A DNA stretch of 64,000 bases from Deltaproteobacteria bacterium (GCA_016218825.1 JACRCV010000056.1:62001-126000), one strand, 5' to 3'; numbered from the stretch's first letter, positions 1 through 10,173 are shown. The notes: a model not told the origin generated them from the sequence alone. Made by a program: numbers and translations.

Positions 1-3000
1 GTTGGCGGCGCAGCGGTTCGGCGGCAGGCCGGTGTTGCCGGCGACGCCGAAGTCGCAGTCCTCGTAGCTCGGATCGCGCACCGCGTCACCACAGACGTTG
101 GCGCGGGCGAGACAACCCGGCATGCAGGTGCCGTAGGCGCCGTCGTTGATGCCGTCGTCGCAGACCTCGGGGCCGTTCAGGGCGCCGTCGCCGCAGCGCG
201 GCCCCAGACCTCGGCAATCGACCGCGCAGTTGCCGGCGGCGCCGTAGCTGCCGTTCGCCGCGCCGCTGTCGCAGACCTCGCCGAGCGCGCCCTGGGTGTA
301 GCCGTCGCCGCAGCGGGCGCTCTGACAGCCGGTCGTGCACAGGCCGGTGTTGCTGTTGCTGACCCCGAGGTCGCATTGCTCGCCGAGATCGACGATGTGG
401 TTGCCGCAAGCCGGCGCCCGGCAGGCGCTGTTGCAGGTGGCGGTGTTCCTGACCGTGCATTGGTGCAACGGCGTCGCGGCGCAGTCGGTCGCCTCCGTCG
501 GCACCAGGCAGGCCGTGACGTCGTCGTCGCAGGTGCCACCCAGGTCGCAGGTCTCCGGCGCCTGGACCACGCCGTCGCCGCAGTTGAGGAGCTGGCAGGT
601 GGCGCTGCAGTTGGCGCCCGGCGGATCGCACTGCTCGGGCCAGGTGACGAGGCCGTCGCCGCACACCGTTTCGATCGTGCACGTGGCGCTGCAGCCGTCA
701 CCGCTGCGCGCCGTACACGGCAGCGCCGCGCCGCAGTCGGCGGTCGCCGCGTCCACGCTGCAGGTCGCGTTGTCGGTGCACCGGCCGGCGTCGTCGCACT
801 GCTCGGTGCCTTGGACGATGCCGTTGCCGCAGTGGCCGGTGCAGGTGGCGGTGCCGGTGTTGAGGAAGCCGGCCAAGGTCAGCATGTAGTTGGACTGCGT
901 CGTGTGCCGTTCGGCGTTGAAGAAGTCGATGGCGTACAACCCCTTCTCGTAGATGCCGAAGCGGTTGTCGGTGATGATCTTCAGGGTCGGATCGACGGCG
1001 CTCGACAGCGTCACCGACCCGCCCGCGGGCCCGTGCACCCCACCGATGTCGACCGCCAGCACCCCGTTGATGTACACCCAGACGTCGTCGTCGCCGGTGA
1101 AGCTCAGGGTCTCGCCGCCGCGGTACTGGAAGTAGGTGTGGAACTCGCTGGTGAAATGGAAGTCCCGCGTCCGGCCGCGGGTGTTGCCGAAGCCGTCGGC
1201 GACGCAGTTGCCGCCGTGCGCGGTCGCGCAATCGGAGTTCTGGGTGCAGAGGAAGCCGTCGAGGCATCGGCCGCCGACGCAGCTGCCCGCCCCCCCGTGG
1301 GTCCGGCAGTCGGAGTTCTGAGCGCAGACGAAGTTGTCGGCGCAGCGGCTCGCGATGCAGAGCGCGGCGTCGTGGGTCAGGGCGCAGTCCGAGTTCTGGA
1401 CGCAGATGTAGCCGTCGGCGCAACGGTTGAGCACGAAGAAGCCACCGTCGTTGCCCTGCGAGAAGTCCGCGGAGTCGTAGCGGTAGGTTCGGCCGGAGGC
1501 GTCGAGATCGACGCGCTGCCGGACGTGGATCGTCCGCTGCACCGTTTGGTTGACGCCGGCGGTGTCGTGATACCAGGGGGCAAAGCTGGTGGCGCTGGCG
1601 ATGCACGCCGTCGGGCCGCTGCAGGTGTTCGGGGTGCAGTCGGCGTTCACCGCGCACGCGGTGTTGGTGACGGTGCAGCGGAACGGCGCGTAGGTCGGCG
1701 TGCTGTCGGCGGCGGTCCGTGGCTGCACCAGCCCGGTGTAGTTGCCGCAGATCCCGGTCTGCTCGAAGTCGGGGTGGCCGTAATAGAAGCAGCGGGCGCT
1801 GTCGCAGCGGGTGACGCAGCGCTCCAGGCACCGGCGCCGGCACTGCTGGTCACCGCCGTGGCCGGTGCATTGGCCGGCGGGGTTGGTCGAGCAGTTGAGC
1901 CCGTCGGCACACTCGCGCTGTCCGGAGGTGCAGTCGGCGTCCTGGGTGCAGGCGGTCGTCATGTCGCCGCAGAACCGCCCCACCGCCTTGCCGAAGCAGT
2001 CATTGTCGGTCGTGCAAGCGGCGCCGTCGCCGCACGTCCCTGGACCGGTCCCGGCGCAGGCCGCGTCGTTGGTGCAGGTGGTCGTCATGTCGGGGCACAA
2101 CCGGGTCTGGCCGGTGCAGTTCGCGTCCGCGTTGCAGGTGGTGGAGTTGTCGTAGCAGCGGCGCTCCGACACCAGGTAGCCGTTGCCCGACGTCCGACTC
2201 CGCTCGGTGCGGCCGCGGAAGTCGCGCACCGTCAGCGGGATGTCGATGAAGCGCGGGTTGGTGAAGTCGGTGCAATCCCAACCCGGCTCCACGGTGCACG
2301 CCGACGAGCAGCCGTCGCCGGAGACCTTGTTGCCGTCGTCGCACTGCTCGCCGACCGCGACCAGCGTCTTGCCGTCGCCGCAAGTCGGCCGGCAGTAGCT
2401 GCCGGTGCCGCTCGGGAAACACTCGAACATCGGCTCGACCCTGCAGGTCGGGCCGCAACCGTCGCCGGCGCGCGCCACGCACGGGTAGTTGGCCTGGACG
2501 ATGGCGCTGCACTGGGAGTCCAGGGTGCAGGCGGTGAAGTCCTTGTCGCCGCAGTGCTTGGAGCCGCGATCCGAGGGGCAGTTGGTCGCGGTCTCGCCGG
2601 TGTCGTTGGCGCCGTTGCCGCACAGGCCGGTGCCCGCCTGGAAGGTGCAGGACGCGGAGCAGTCGGCGATGCAGCTCGTGCACTCGTCGAGCTCGCAGAC
2701 GCCGTTGCCGCAGCGTGAGGCGCAAGTGTCGAGGAGGCTCTCGCACTGCGCGTCGGCGGCGCAGCGGGTGTGCGCCACGTCACCGCAGTGCCGGCCGTCG
2801 TCGCACGGCTCGGCGCTCTGGCGGATGCCGTCGCCGCAGATCGGCGCCAGCGCGGTGCACCGGCAGCCGGCGCTGCCGCTCGCGCCGCACAACACGTCGG
2901 GCAGACCGGGGCAGACATAGCCCGCCTCGAGCGCGCAGGTCGTGCCGCAGCCGTCGCCGGCGGCGGCGTTGCGGTCGTCGCACTCCTCTTTGCCTTCGAG

Positions 3001-6000
3001 GATGCCGTTGCCGCAGGCCGTGGCGTGGCAGGGGCTGCACGGCCCGCAGTCCGAGGCGCAGCTGCCGCAGAGCTCGCCAAGACCGCAGGCGCCGTTGCCG
3101 CACGCGCCGTTACACTGCGCGCCGCAGTCGGTCGCGTAGGTGGTGCACTCGTCCTTCTCGCACACGCCGTTGGCCGCGGCCGGGGTGCAGGTGTTGCCGG
3201 CCTCGAGCAGGCACAGCGGGCTGCAACCGTCGGTCGCCGCGCTGTTGCCGTCGTCACACTCTTCGACCCCCGCCCGGAAGCCGTCGCCGCAGGCCTTCGA
3301 GGTGCAGCGCTGCCTTGCGATCGGGCAGGTCCAGCCGGGCTCGACCGTCGAACAGGTGGCGTCGCAACCGTCGCTCGAGCGCGGCGTGCAGGTCCAGGCG
3401 ACGTTGGCGAGCCGGCAGAACGCGTCGTCGCTGCAGCGGGTGACGTTGTCGTCGCACAGGCCGCCGTCGTCGCAGGCCTCGGTGCCGTCGAGGACGCCGT
3501 TGCCGCAGCTGCTGAGGAGCTCGCAGGGTTGGTTCAGGCCGCGACAGACGTAGCCGGCGGCCACGGTGCAGTCCTTGGTGCAGCCGTCCACCTGACAGGT
3601 GCCTTGCGCGAACGCGCTGCAGTCGGCGTCGACGTCGCAGCCGCGCGCCGGGTTCAGGCTGCAGGTGCCGCTCTTGCCCACGCAGCGCCGCGTCGAGTCC
3701 GCGGGCGCCAGAGCCTGGCAAGCGGCGTCGGCGCTGCACGCGATCGTACTGTCGTGGCTGCACTTGCCGCCGTCCTCGCAGCTCTCGCCCGTCAGCTTCA
3801 GGCCGTCGCCGCAGTGCAGGCTCCAGGTGCAGTCCGAGCGGCAACCGGCGTAGGCGCCGGTGTTGGCGGCGGTGCCCAGATCGCACTCCTCGTAGCCGGG
3901 GTTCGGGGCGCCGTCGCCGCAACGCGGACCCAGCGTGCAGTCGGTGTTGCAGCCGTCGTACTGGTTGTCCTGGTTGGCGCCGCCGTTGTCGCAGGTCTCC
4001 GGCGGGTCGATGCGGAGGTTGCCGCAGATCGTCGTACACGGCGCACCCACCACCGGGCACTCGAAGGTCGCCTCGACGAGCCCGCAGTCGGCCCGACAGC
4101 CGTCGTTGGACCGCGGGGTGCAGGTGAAGGCGGGGTCGATCGCGACGCAGGTCGCGTCCGCAGTGCAGAACGTCGTGCCGTCGTCGCACCGGCCGCCGTC
4201 GTCGCAAGTCTCGCCGGCGTTCAGCACGCCGTTGCTGCAGGTGAGCTGACACGGCGCCCCCACCGTCGGGCAGCTGTAGCCGTTCTCCACCAGACAGATC
4301 GCCGCGCAGCCGTCGGCGTCGACCGCGGTGCAGACGCTACCGTCCGCGCAGTCGAGGCCGGTCGTGGTGCAGCCGCTGCCGTCGGTGCAGCGGCCGCCGT
4401 CGTCGCAGAGCTCGCCGGGATCGAGGCGGGCGTTGCCGCAGTTCAGGATGCACGCGGCCCCGGCGGTCGGACACGAGTAGCCGTCCTCCACCGACCTGCA
4501 GTCGGCGGCACAGCCGTCGCCACCACCGGTGCCGGCGTCGTCGCACTGCTCGGTCGGGCGATTCACGACACCGTCGCCGCAGCGCGGCGCGCGGCTGCAG
4601 TCGGGGTTGCAGGTGCCGTAGGTGCCGTTGTTGGTGCCGTTGTCGCACTGCTCGTAGGCCGCGTCGACGGTGGCGTCGCCGCAGCGCGGCGCCAGGGTGC
4701 AGGTGTCGCGGCAGCCGCCGTACACCCCGGTGTTGCCGGCGCTCCCGAGGTCGCACTGCTCGGCCCCGTCGAGGCGGCCGTTGCCGCAGATCTGGTCGCA
4801 GCCGAGGCCCGGGACCGGGCACTCGTAGCCGAGCTCGATCCCCGCGCAGTCGCCGGCGCAGCCGTCACCGGAGACGATGTTGCCGTCGTCGCAGCTCTCG
4901 CCGGCCGCCGCGTCCAGGTTGCCGTTGCCGCACAACGGCCGGCAGGGCTGACCGACCATCGGACACTCGAAGCCGGCCTCGATCAAGCAACTGACGCCGC
5001 AGCCGTCGCCGGCCCGCGCCGCGCAAACGCTGCCGTCGGCGCAGCTGGCGCCACCGATGGTGCAGGCGGCGGCGTCGCTGCAGCGACCGCCGTCGTCACA
5101 GGTCTCGGCGGCGTCCAGGCGACCGTTGCCGCAGTTGAGCAAGCACGGGGCGCCGGGCGTGCGGCAGGTGTAGCCGGGCTCGAGCGCGCAGCCGCCGTCG
5201 CAGCCGTCGCTCGCCACCAGGTTGCCGTCATCGCAGGTCTCGAAGGGCGCGGTGCGGACGCGGTCGCTGCAGAACGGCGCCAGGGTGCAATTGGCCCGAC
5301 AGGTGCCGTACGAGCCGTCGTTGAGGCCGTCGTCACACACCTCGAACGGCACGTCGATTTGCTGGTCACCACAATGCTCGGCCAGGGTGCAGGTCGCGCT
5401 ACAGCCGCCGTAACCGCCGGTGTTGCTCGCGGCGCCGTTGTCGCACTCTTCGCTGCCGTCGAGACGGCCGTTGCCGCAGATCAGGTTGCAGGCACCGCCG
5501 AGCGCCGGACACTCGTAGCCGCCTTCGACCGCGGCACAAGCGGCGTCGCAGCCGTCGCCGGCGTCGCGGTTGCCGTCGTCACAGACCTCGCCGCCGTCGA
5601 CCACACCGTTGCCGCACAGCCGGTAGCACGGCAGACCGGCGACCGGGCAGTCGAAGCCGGGCTCGGTCTGACAGGCGGCGCTGCAACCGTCGCCCCCGCC
5701 TGCCGCGCAGGGGGTGCCGTCGGCACACGGGGCGCCGCCGACCGAGCAACCATCACCGTTCAGGCACCGACCGCCGTCGTCGCAGGTCTCCAGCGCGTCC
5801 AAGCGGCCGTTGCCGCAGTTCCGCAGGCAGGGCGCGCCGGCGGTACGACAGGTGAAGCCGGGCTCGGCGTGGCAGGTGGCGTCGCAGCCGTCGAGCGCGG
5901 CGCTGTTGCCGTCGTCGCAGCTCTCGTCGGGCGGGTTCAGCCGGCCATCGCTGCAGAACGGCGCCAGGGTGCAGTTGGCGCGACAGCTGCCATACGAGCC

Positions 6001-9000
6001 GTCGTTGACGCCGTCGTCGCACTGCTCGAAGGGCACGTCGATGAAGGTGTCGCCGCAGTGCGCGGCGCGGGTGCAGGCCGCGGTGCAGCCACCGTAGTCC
6101 CCGGTGTTGCTCGCCGTGCCGTTGTCGCACTCCTCGGTGCCGTCCAGCCGGCCGTTGCCGCAGATCAGGTTGCACGCCCCGCCCTCCGCCGGACACTCGT
6201 AGCCGCCCTCGACCGCGTTACAGCCGGCAGCGCAGCCGTCGCCGTCGTCGTGGTTGCCGTCGTCGCAGCTCTCGCCGGCGTCGACGACGCCGTCGCCGCA
6301 CAGCAGCTGGCAGGGCTGGCCCAACAGCGGGCAGCGGTAGCCGCTCTCGAGCTGACAGCCGCCGTCGCAGCCGTCGGCGGCAGTGGCGTTGGCGTCGTCA
6401 CACTGCTCGCCCGGATCGAAGCGGCCGTTGCCGCAGTTGAGCACGCAGGGCTGGCCGGCGGTCGGGCAGCTGTAGCCACCCTCGATCGCGCACAGCGCGT
6501 CGCAGCCGTCGGCTGCGACCGTGCCGCCGTCGTCGCAGCTCTCCTGCGGCGCCGTGACCCGGCGATCGCCGCAGAACGGCGCCAGGCGACAGGTCGGCCG
6601 GCAGGTGCCGTAGCTGCCGTCGTTGGTGCCGTCGTCGCAGGATTCGTAGGGGCTGTCGGGCTGACCATCGCCGCACCGCGGCGCGAGCCCGCAGTCCGGC
6701 ATGCAGGTGCCGTAGCTGCCGTCGTTCATGCCGTTGTCGCACGCCTCCAACGGCAGGTCGATCTGAGCGTCGCCGCAGTAGGGGGCGCGGCGACACAACG
6801 CGGTGCAGGTACCGTAGCTGCCGTCGTTGGTGCCGTCGTCGCACTGCTCGAAGCTCGCGGCGACCACCCCGTCGCCACAGCGCGCCGGCAGCGTGCAGTC
6901 CGCCTTGCAGGTGCCGTAGGCGCCGGTGTTCGCGGCGCTGCCGAGGTCGCACGTCTCATCGGGGCTGTCGAGGGTGCCGTCACCGCAGCGCGGCGCCATC
7001 GTGCAGTCGGCGTTGCAGCCGCCGTAGGCGCCGGTGTTGGCCGCGGTGCCGAGATCGCACTCTTCGTAGCCGGCGTCCAGCTGGGCATCGCCGCAGTGCG
7101 GGTTGAGGGCGCAGGTCGGGCTGCAGCCGGTCTCGCCGTAGCCGGCGACGTTCAGCGCCGTCCCTAGATCGCAGGCCTCGTAGCCGGCATCGACGACCGC
7201 GTCGCCGCAGCGGGGCGCGAGCGTGCAGTCGTCGTTGCAGCCGCCGTAGTCGCCGCTGTTGGCGATCGCGCCCAGATCGCAGGCTTCGAAGCCGCCCTGC
7301 AGGCCGCCGTCACCGCAGCGCGGCGCCAGCGTACAGTTGGGGTTGCAGGTGCCGTAGCTGCCGTCGTTGGTGCCGTTGTCGCACTGCTCGGAGGCGTCGA
7401 CGGCTCCGTTGCCGCAGTTCGGCACGCACGGCTGGTTGGGGGTCGGACAGGTGAAGCGGGGCTCGACGGTGCACACCGCGCTGCAGCCGTCGAGGTTCTG
7501 GCGATTGCCGTCGTCGCAGGTCTCCGGCGCATCGAGGCCGCCGTTGCCGCACTCGAGCTGGCAGGGCGCCCCCGTGACCGGACACGAGTAGCCGACCTCG
7601 ATCTGCAGGCAGTCCGCAGCGCAGCCGTCACCATTCGCGAGGTTGCCGTCGTCGCAGGCCTCGGCCGTGTCGTGAATGCCGTTGCCGCAGCGAGCGATCG
7701 GCACGCACGCCGTCCCCGGGCTCGGGCAGACGAAGCCGGCCTCGACGCTTCGGCAGTCGGCGGCGCAGCCGTCGCCGCTCCAGCGATTGCCGTCGTCGCA
7801 GCTCTCGGCCGCGTCGACGATGCCGTTGCCGCACCAGTCAGCGAGCACGCACCGGGCGCCCTCCACCGGGCAGACGAAGCCCGACTCCAAGAGACAGGAC
7901 ACCGAGCAGCCGTCGTCGCTGCGGCGGTTGCCGTCGTCACAGCCCTCGGCAGCGTCGAGGAGGCCGTTGCCGCAGACGTCGACGGGCACGCAAGCGCCGC
8001 CCGCGATCGGGCAGACGTAACCGCCCTCCACCTGGCAGCCAGTCGCGCAGCCGTCGCCGGCAGTGGTGTTGCCGTCGTCGCAGACCTCGCCGCTCTCGAC
8101 GCGGCCGTTGCCGCACACGTCGCGCGGCACGCACGGCGCCCCCGCGGCGTCACAGACGTAGCCGGGCTCCATCTGGCAGCTCGCGGTGCAGCCGTCGCCC
8201 GGGGCGGTGTTGTCGTCGTCGCAGCTCTCACCGATCTCGACGAGTCCGTTGCCGCAGACCCCGAGCAGCACCCACGGGGCGCCCGGATCCGGGCAGGCGA
8301 AGCCGGCCTGCGTCAGGCAGGTGGCCGAGCAGCCGTCGCTGCCGACCGTGTTGCCGTCGTCGCAGGTCTCGCCGACGTCGATGATGCGATTGCCGCAGAC
8401 GCCGAGGCGGACGCAGGCGCTCCCCGGATCGGGGCAGGCGAAACCCGGCTCCACCCGGCTGCAGTCGGCGCTGCAGCCGTCGCCGGCCACGGTGTTGCCG
8501 TCGTCGCAGGACTCGCCAGGGTCGAGGGTCTGATCACCGCAGCGCGCCGCGACCAGGCAGCGGGAGCCGGGGATCGGACAGACGTACCCGGTCTCGATCT
8601 GCCGGCAGTCGGCGCTGCAGCCGTCGCCGGCCACGGTGTTGCCGTCGTCGCAGGCCTCGCCGGGGGTCGCCGCGCCGTCGCCGCACACCGGCGGAATCAC
8701 CGGCACGCACGCCGCGCCGGGCGTCGGACAGCTGTAGCCGCTCTCGACGCCCGCGCAGTCGCCGCTGCAGCCGTCACCGGAGGTGGTGTTGTGATCGTCA
8801 CAGCCCTCGCCGGCGTCGACGACGCCGTTGCCGCACGCCGGCGTCGGCGCCGGGGTGCAGGGGCTCCCCGGGAGGTCGCAGACGTAAGCCGGGTCGACGG
8901 CGCGGCAATCGGCGGCGCAGCCGTCGCCGTCCGTGGTGTTGCCGTCGTCACAGACCTCGCCCGCCCCAAGGACGCCGTCACCGCAGGCGTTCAGCGCCGA

Positions 9001-9072
9001 CTCCGGGACGACGAGGAGCCCACCACAGCCGGGCGCCGCGAGGCACACCGCCAGCAACAAACTGCGCCTCAT
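1..9072 (-). CDS. Giant DUF4215-repeat / fibro-slime surface protein (3' end beyond window)
   Basis: The frame opens at ATG 9072 behind a GGAGG Shine-Dalgarno and reads 3,024 codons to the window edge with no stop, so the C-terminus is missing. The N-terminus is a short lipoprotein-like signal (MRRSLLLAVCLAAPGC). Most of the chain is a tandem array of DUF4215-type modules of the form CGNGxxDxxExCDDGN...DGC...C, many closed by a GYxCPxxGxxC segment. A shorter module type carries NDGSYGTC or NTGxYGGC. Between about 2250 and 880 (residues about 2275-2731) lies a fibro-slime domain: it opens with IPLTVRDF, continues through HPDFE and FHFTSEFHTYFQYRGG, and holds the GDDDVWVYINGVL core and the FFNAERHTTQSN end. 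Cys-rich CxxDxxC modules interrupt it. More DUF4215 modules follow. Likely a disulfide-rich, calcium-binding surface or matrix protein; its function is unknown. Confidence 0.9.
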   Translation of the reverse strand, partial: MRRSLLLAVCLAAPGCGGLLVVPESALNACGDGVLGAGEVCDDGNTTDGDGCAADCRAVDPAYVCDLPGSPCTPAPTPACGNGVVDAGEGCDDHNTTSGDGCSGDCAGVESGYSCPTPGAACVPVIPPVCGDGAATPGEACDDGNTVAGDGCSADCRQIETGYVCPIPGSRCLVAARCGDQTLDPGESCDDGNTVAGDGCSADCSRVEPGFACPDPGSACVRLGVCGNRIIDVGETCDDGNTVGSDGCSATCLTQAGFACPDPGAPWVLLGVCGNGLVEIGESCDDDNTAPGDGCTASCQMEPGYVCDAAGAPCVPRDVCGNGRVESGEVCDDGNTTAGDGCATGCQVEGGYVCPIAGGACVPVDVCGNGLLDAAEGCDDGNRRSDDGCSVSCLLESGFVCPVEGARCVLADWCGNGIVDAAESCDDGNRWSGDGCAADCRSVEAGFVCPSPGTACVPIARCGNGIHDTAEACDDGNLANGDGCAADCLQIEVGYSCPVTGAPCQLECGNGGLDAPETCDDGNRQNLDGCSAVCTVEPRFTCPTPNQPCVPNCGNGAVDASEQCDNGTNDGSYGTCNPNCTLAPRCGDGGLQGGFEACDLGAIANSGDYGGCNDDCTLAPRCGDAVVDAGYEACDLGTALNVAGYGETGCSPTCALNPHCGDAQLDAGYEECDLGTAANTGAYGGCNADCTMAPRCGDGTLDSPDETCDLGSAANTGAYGTCKADCTLPARCGDGVVAASFEQCDDGTNDGSYGTCTALCRRAPYCGDAQIDLPLEACDNGMNDGSYGTCMPDCGLAPRCGDGQPDSPYESCDDGTNDGSYGTCRPTCRLAPFCGDRRVTAPQESCDDGGTVAADGCDALCAIEGGYSCPTAGQPCVLNCGNGRFDPGEQCDDANATAADGCDGGCQLESGYRCPLLGQPCQLLCGDGVVDAGESCDDGNHDDGDGCAAGCNAVEGGYECPAEGGACNLICGNGRLDGTEECDNGTASNTGDYGGCTAACTRAAHCGDTFIDVPFEQCDDGVNDGSYGSCRANCTLAPFCSDGRLNPPDESCDDGNSAALDGCDATCHAEPGFTCRTAGAPCLRNCGNGRLDALETCDDGGRCLNGDGCSVGGAPCADGTPCAAGGGDGCSAACQTEPGFDCPVAGLPCYRLCGNGVVDGGEVCDDGNRDAGDGCDAACAAVEGGYECPALGGACNLICGNGRLDGSEECDNGAASNTGGYGGCSATCTLAEHCGDQQIDVPFEVCDDGLNDGSYGTCRANCTLAPFCSDRVRTAPFETCDDGNLVASDGCDGGCALEPGYTCRTPGAPCLLNCGNGRLDAAETCDDGGRCSDAAACTIGGASCADGSVCAARAGDGCGVSCLIEAGFECPMVGQPCRPLCGNGNLDAAAGESCDDGNIVSGDGCAGDCAGIELGYECPVPGLGCDQICGNGRLDGAEQCDLGSAGNTGVYGGCRDTCTLAPRCGDATVDAAYEQCDNGTNNGTYGTCNPDCSRAPRCGDGVVNRPTEQCDDAGTGGGDGCAADCRSVEDGYSCPTAGAACILNCGNARLDPGELCDDGGRCTDGSGCTTTGLDCADGSVCTAVDADGCAAICLVENGYSCPTVGAPCQLTCSNGVLNAGETCDDGGRCDDGTTFCTADATCVAIDPAFTCTPRSNDGCRADCGLVEATFECPVVGAPCTTICGNLRIDPPETCDNGGANQDNQYDGCNTDCTLGPRCGDGAPNPGYEECDLGTAANTGAYAGCRSDCTWSLHCGDGLKLTGESCEDGGKCSHDSTIACSADAACQALAPADSTRRCVGKSGTCSLNPARGCDVDADCSAFAQGTCQVDGCTKDCTVAAGYVCRGLNQPCELLSSCGNGVLDGTEACDDGGLCDDNVTRCSDDAFCRLANVAWTCTPRSSDGCDATCSTVEPGWTCPIARQRCTSKACGDGFRAGVEECDDGNSAATDGCSPLCLLEAGNTCTPAAANGVCEKDECTTYATDCGAQCNGACGNGACGLGELCGSCASDCGPCSPCHATACGNGILEGKEECDDRNAAAGDGCGTTCALEAGYVCPGLPDVLCGASGSAGCRCTALAPICGDGIRQSAEPCDDGRHCGDVAHTRCAADAQCESLLDTCASRCGNGVCELDECTSCIADCSASCTFQAGTGLCGNGANDTGETATNCPSDRGSKHCGDKDFTACTLDSQCSAIVQANYPCVARAGDGCGPTCRVEPMFECFPSGTGSYCRPTCGDGKTLVAVGEQCDDGNKVSGDGCSSACTVEPGWDCTDFTNPRFIDIPLTVRDFRGRTERSRTSGNGYLVSERRCYDNSTTCNADANCTGQTRLCPDMTTTCTNDAACAGTGPGTCGDGAACTTDNDCFGKAVGRFCGDMTTACTQDADCTSGQRECADGLNCSTNPAGQCTGHGGDQQCRRRCLERCVTRCDSARCFYYGHPDFEQTGICGNYTGLVQPRTAADSTPTYAPFRCTVTNTACAVNADCTPNTCSGPTACIASATSFAPWYHDTAGVNQTVQRTIHVRQRVDLDASGRTYRYDSADFSQGNDGGFFVLNRCADGYICVQNSDCALTHDAALCIASRCADNFVCAQNSDCRTHGGAGSCVGGRCLDGFLCTQNSDCATAHGGNCVADGFGNTRGRTRDFHFTSEFHTYFQYRGGETLSFTGDDDVWVYINGVLAVDIGGVHGPAGGSVTLSSAVDPTLKIITDNRFGIYEKGLYAIDFFNAERHTTQSNYMLTLAGFLNTGTATCTGHCGNGIVQGTEQCDDAGRCTDNATCSVDAATADCGAALPCTARSGDGCSATCTIETVCGDGLVTWPEQCDPPGANCSATCQLLNCGDGVVQAPETCDLGGTCDDDVTACLVPTEATDCAATPLHQCTVRNTATCNSACRAPACGNHIVDLGEQCDLGVSNSNTGLCTTGCQSARCGDGYTQGALGEVCDSGAANGSYGAAGNCAVDCRGLGPRCGDGALNGPEVCDDGINDGAYGTCMPGCLARANVCGDAVRDPSYEDCDFGVAGNTGLPPNRCAAN

Positions 9073-9218
9073 CAGGAACCTCCGCGAACCATCATCTAGT
9101 GTTACCATCGACCCGTTGGGCCCGCCGCCCGACCACGACGTGGTGTCGACCCGCCGCCTCGCGGCGTTGGAATTTCAGTTGACAAACGCGGGGCGTCCAC
9201 CGACGCCGGGGCGCCTGG

Positions 9219-9644
9219 TCACTCGCGGCTGCGGCGTCCGGAGCGTCGAGGGCGGGGCGCTTTGTCCACCGCGGCGTCGGCGATCTCGGTCTCGACCTTG
9301 GTCTCGTGGCCGCCGGCGTCGACGAAGCGGACCTCGGCCCGCACCTGGACCTTGAGCCCCATCAGGGCCTTGCGCACCGCGCCCGACAGGTCGACGCCCT
9401 TGAGGAAACCTTTGACCTCGGCGCTCACCGCGCGAAACAGCTCCTTGCGGGTCCTGTCGGTCTGCTGCGCCAGGTAGGTCAACGCCTCTTTCGGCAGCCG
9501 CATCTCGGAGAGCGCGCTGCGGATCCCTTCCTCGGTCATGAACAGCGCCGAGACCCCGGAGACGAACGCCTTGCGCAACGAATCCGAGAGGCCGCTGGCG
9601 CGCGGCTCGTCGTCCCCGAGGTCGTCTTTGAACTCGTCAACCAT
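9219..9644 (-). CDS. Small conserved-looking protein, phasin-like
   Basis: A 141-residue soluble protein without signal peptide or membrane segment. The central part (residues about 18-95) is predicted helical and amphipathic, with TEEGIRSALSEMRLPKE followed by a stretch beginning YLAQQTDRTRKELFRAV. It ends in a basic tail (PRPRRSGRRSRE). The helix pattern and the EGIRxALxExxLPKE segment resemble phasin/PHA-granule-associated-like proteins, but this is only a resemblance. The ATG lies inside the end of the upstream lipoprotein gene (8-base overlap), so the two are translationally coupled and probably share the mrp operon. No function assigned. Confidence 0.75.
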   Translation of the reverse strand: MVDEFKDDLGDDEPRASGLSDSLRKAFVSGVSALFMTEEGIRSALSEMRLPKEALTYLAQQTDRTRKELFRAVSAEVKGFLKGVDLSGAVRKALMGLKVQVRAEVRFVDAGGHETKVETEIADAAVDKAPRPRRSGRRSRE

Positions 9645-10170
9645 GCCGATGATTCCTCAGCGCCGCGCCGCAGCGCGCCTGGCGACTCTTGACCGCAGCG
9701 GGGACGCCCGCCGCCACCGCGGTGACCTCGAAGTCGAGGTCCAGGGTGTAGCAGTTGCTGTATCGGCCCGCCTTGTCGACGAGCTGCAGCCCGAGGCGAA
9801 CGGTGGTGCCGCTCCGGACCGTGCTGGCGAAGCGCAGCGCCATCCACAGGCTGCCGCTCTTCTCGCTCAGGCCGACGCCGCTCTGGCGGAAGACGTCGGT
9901 GAGCTCCTGCTCGGTCGGCTGGGTGTCTTCGTTGAGGTAGAAGTCGGCCTTGCCGGAGCCGAGATCGCCGTCGTCGTCGGTGAAGTCGGCGCCGAGGATG
10001 ATGGTCCAGGGGTCGCCGGGCACCTGCTCCGGCACCAGGAAGAAGTTCTCCAGGACCGGCGCGCCGCCGCCTTCCTGGCGATCATTGCCGCCGCAGCGGG
10101 TGTCGCCGCAACCGGCGCCGAAGGCTGCGACGCCGGCCGCGAGCGCGACGCTCAAAGCCCCGCGCAGCAT
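9637..10170 (-). CDS. Predicted lipoprotein
   Basis: A 177-residue protein with a lipoprotein signal peptide (MLRGALSVALAAGVAAFGAGC, lipobox FGAGC), so it should be membrane-anchored in the cell envelope. The mature part begins with a Cys/Gly-rich stretch (GDTRCGGND). A beta-rich domain follows, containing the acidic run ADFTDDDGDLGSG and a closing strand YTLDLDFEV, compatible with an immunoglobulin-like or carbohydrate-binding-like fold. I do not recognise a family. It starts 3 bases after the stop of the HAD lipoprotein gene and overlaps the start of the next gene by 8 bases, which indicates an operon. Confidence 0.8.
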   Translation of the reverse strand: MLRGALSVALAAGVAAFGAGCGDTRCGGNDRQEGGGAPVLENFFLVPEQVPGDPWTIILGADFTDDDGDLGSGKADFYLNEDTQPTEQELTDVFRQSGVGLSEKSGSLWMALRFASTVRSGTTVRLGLQLVDKAGRYSNCYTLDLDFEVTAVAAGVPAAVKSRQARCGAALRNHRHG

Positions 10171-10173
10171 GGG

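Noticed and set aside
376-7167. Long plus-strand open frames (up to 1,465 residues) opposite the DUF4215 protein
   Set aside because: They are low-complexity Ala/Val/Gly/Arg shadows caused by the periodic, G+C-rich repeat codons on the other strand. They contain no domain and no ribosome binding site.
1-9072. Regularly spaced DNA repeats resembling a CRISPR-like array
   Set aside because: The repeats are in-frame codons of DUF4215 modules with variable spacing. There are no unique spacers, no palindromic repeats and no cas genes.
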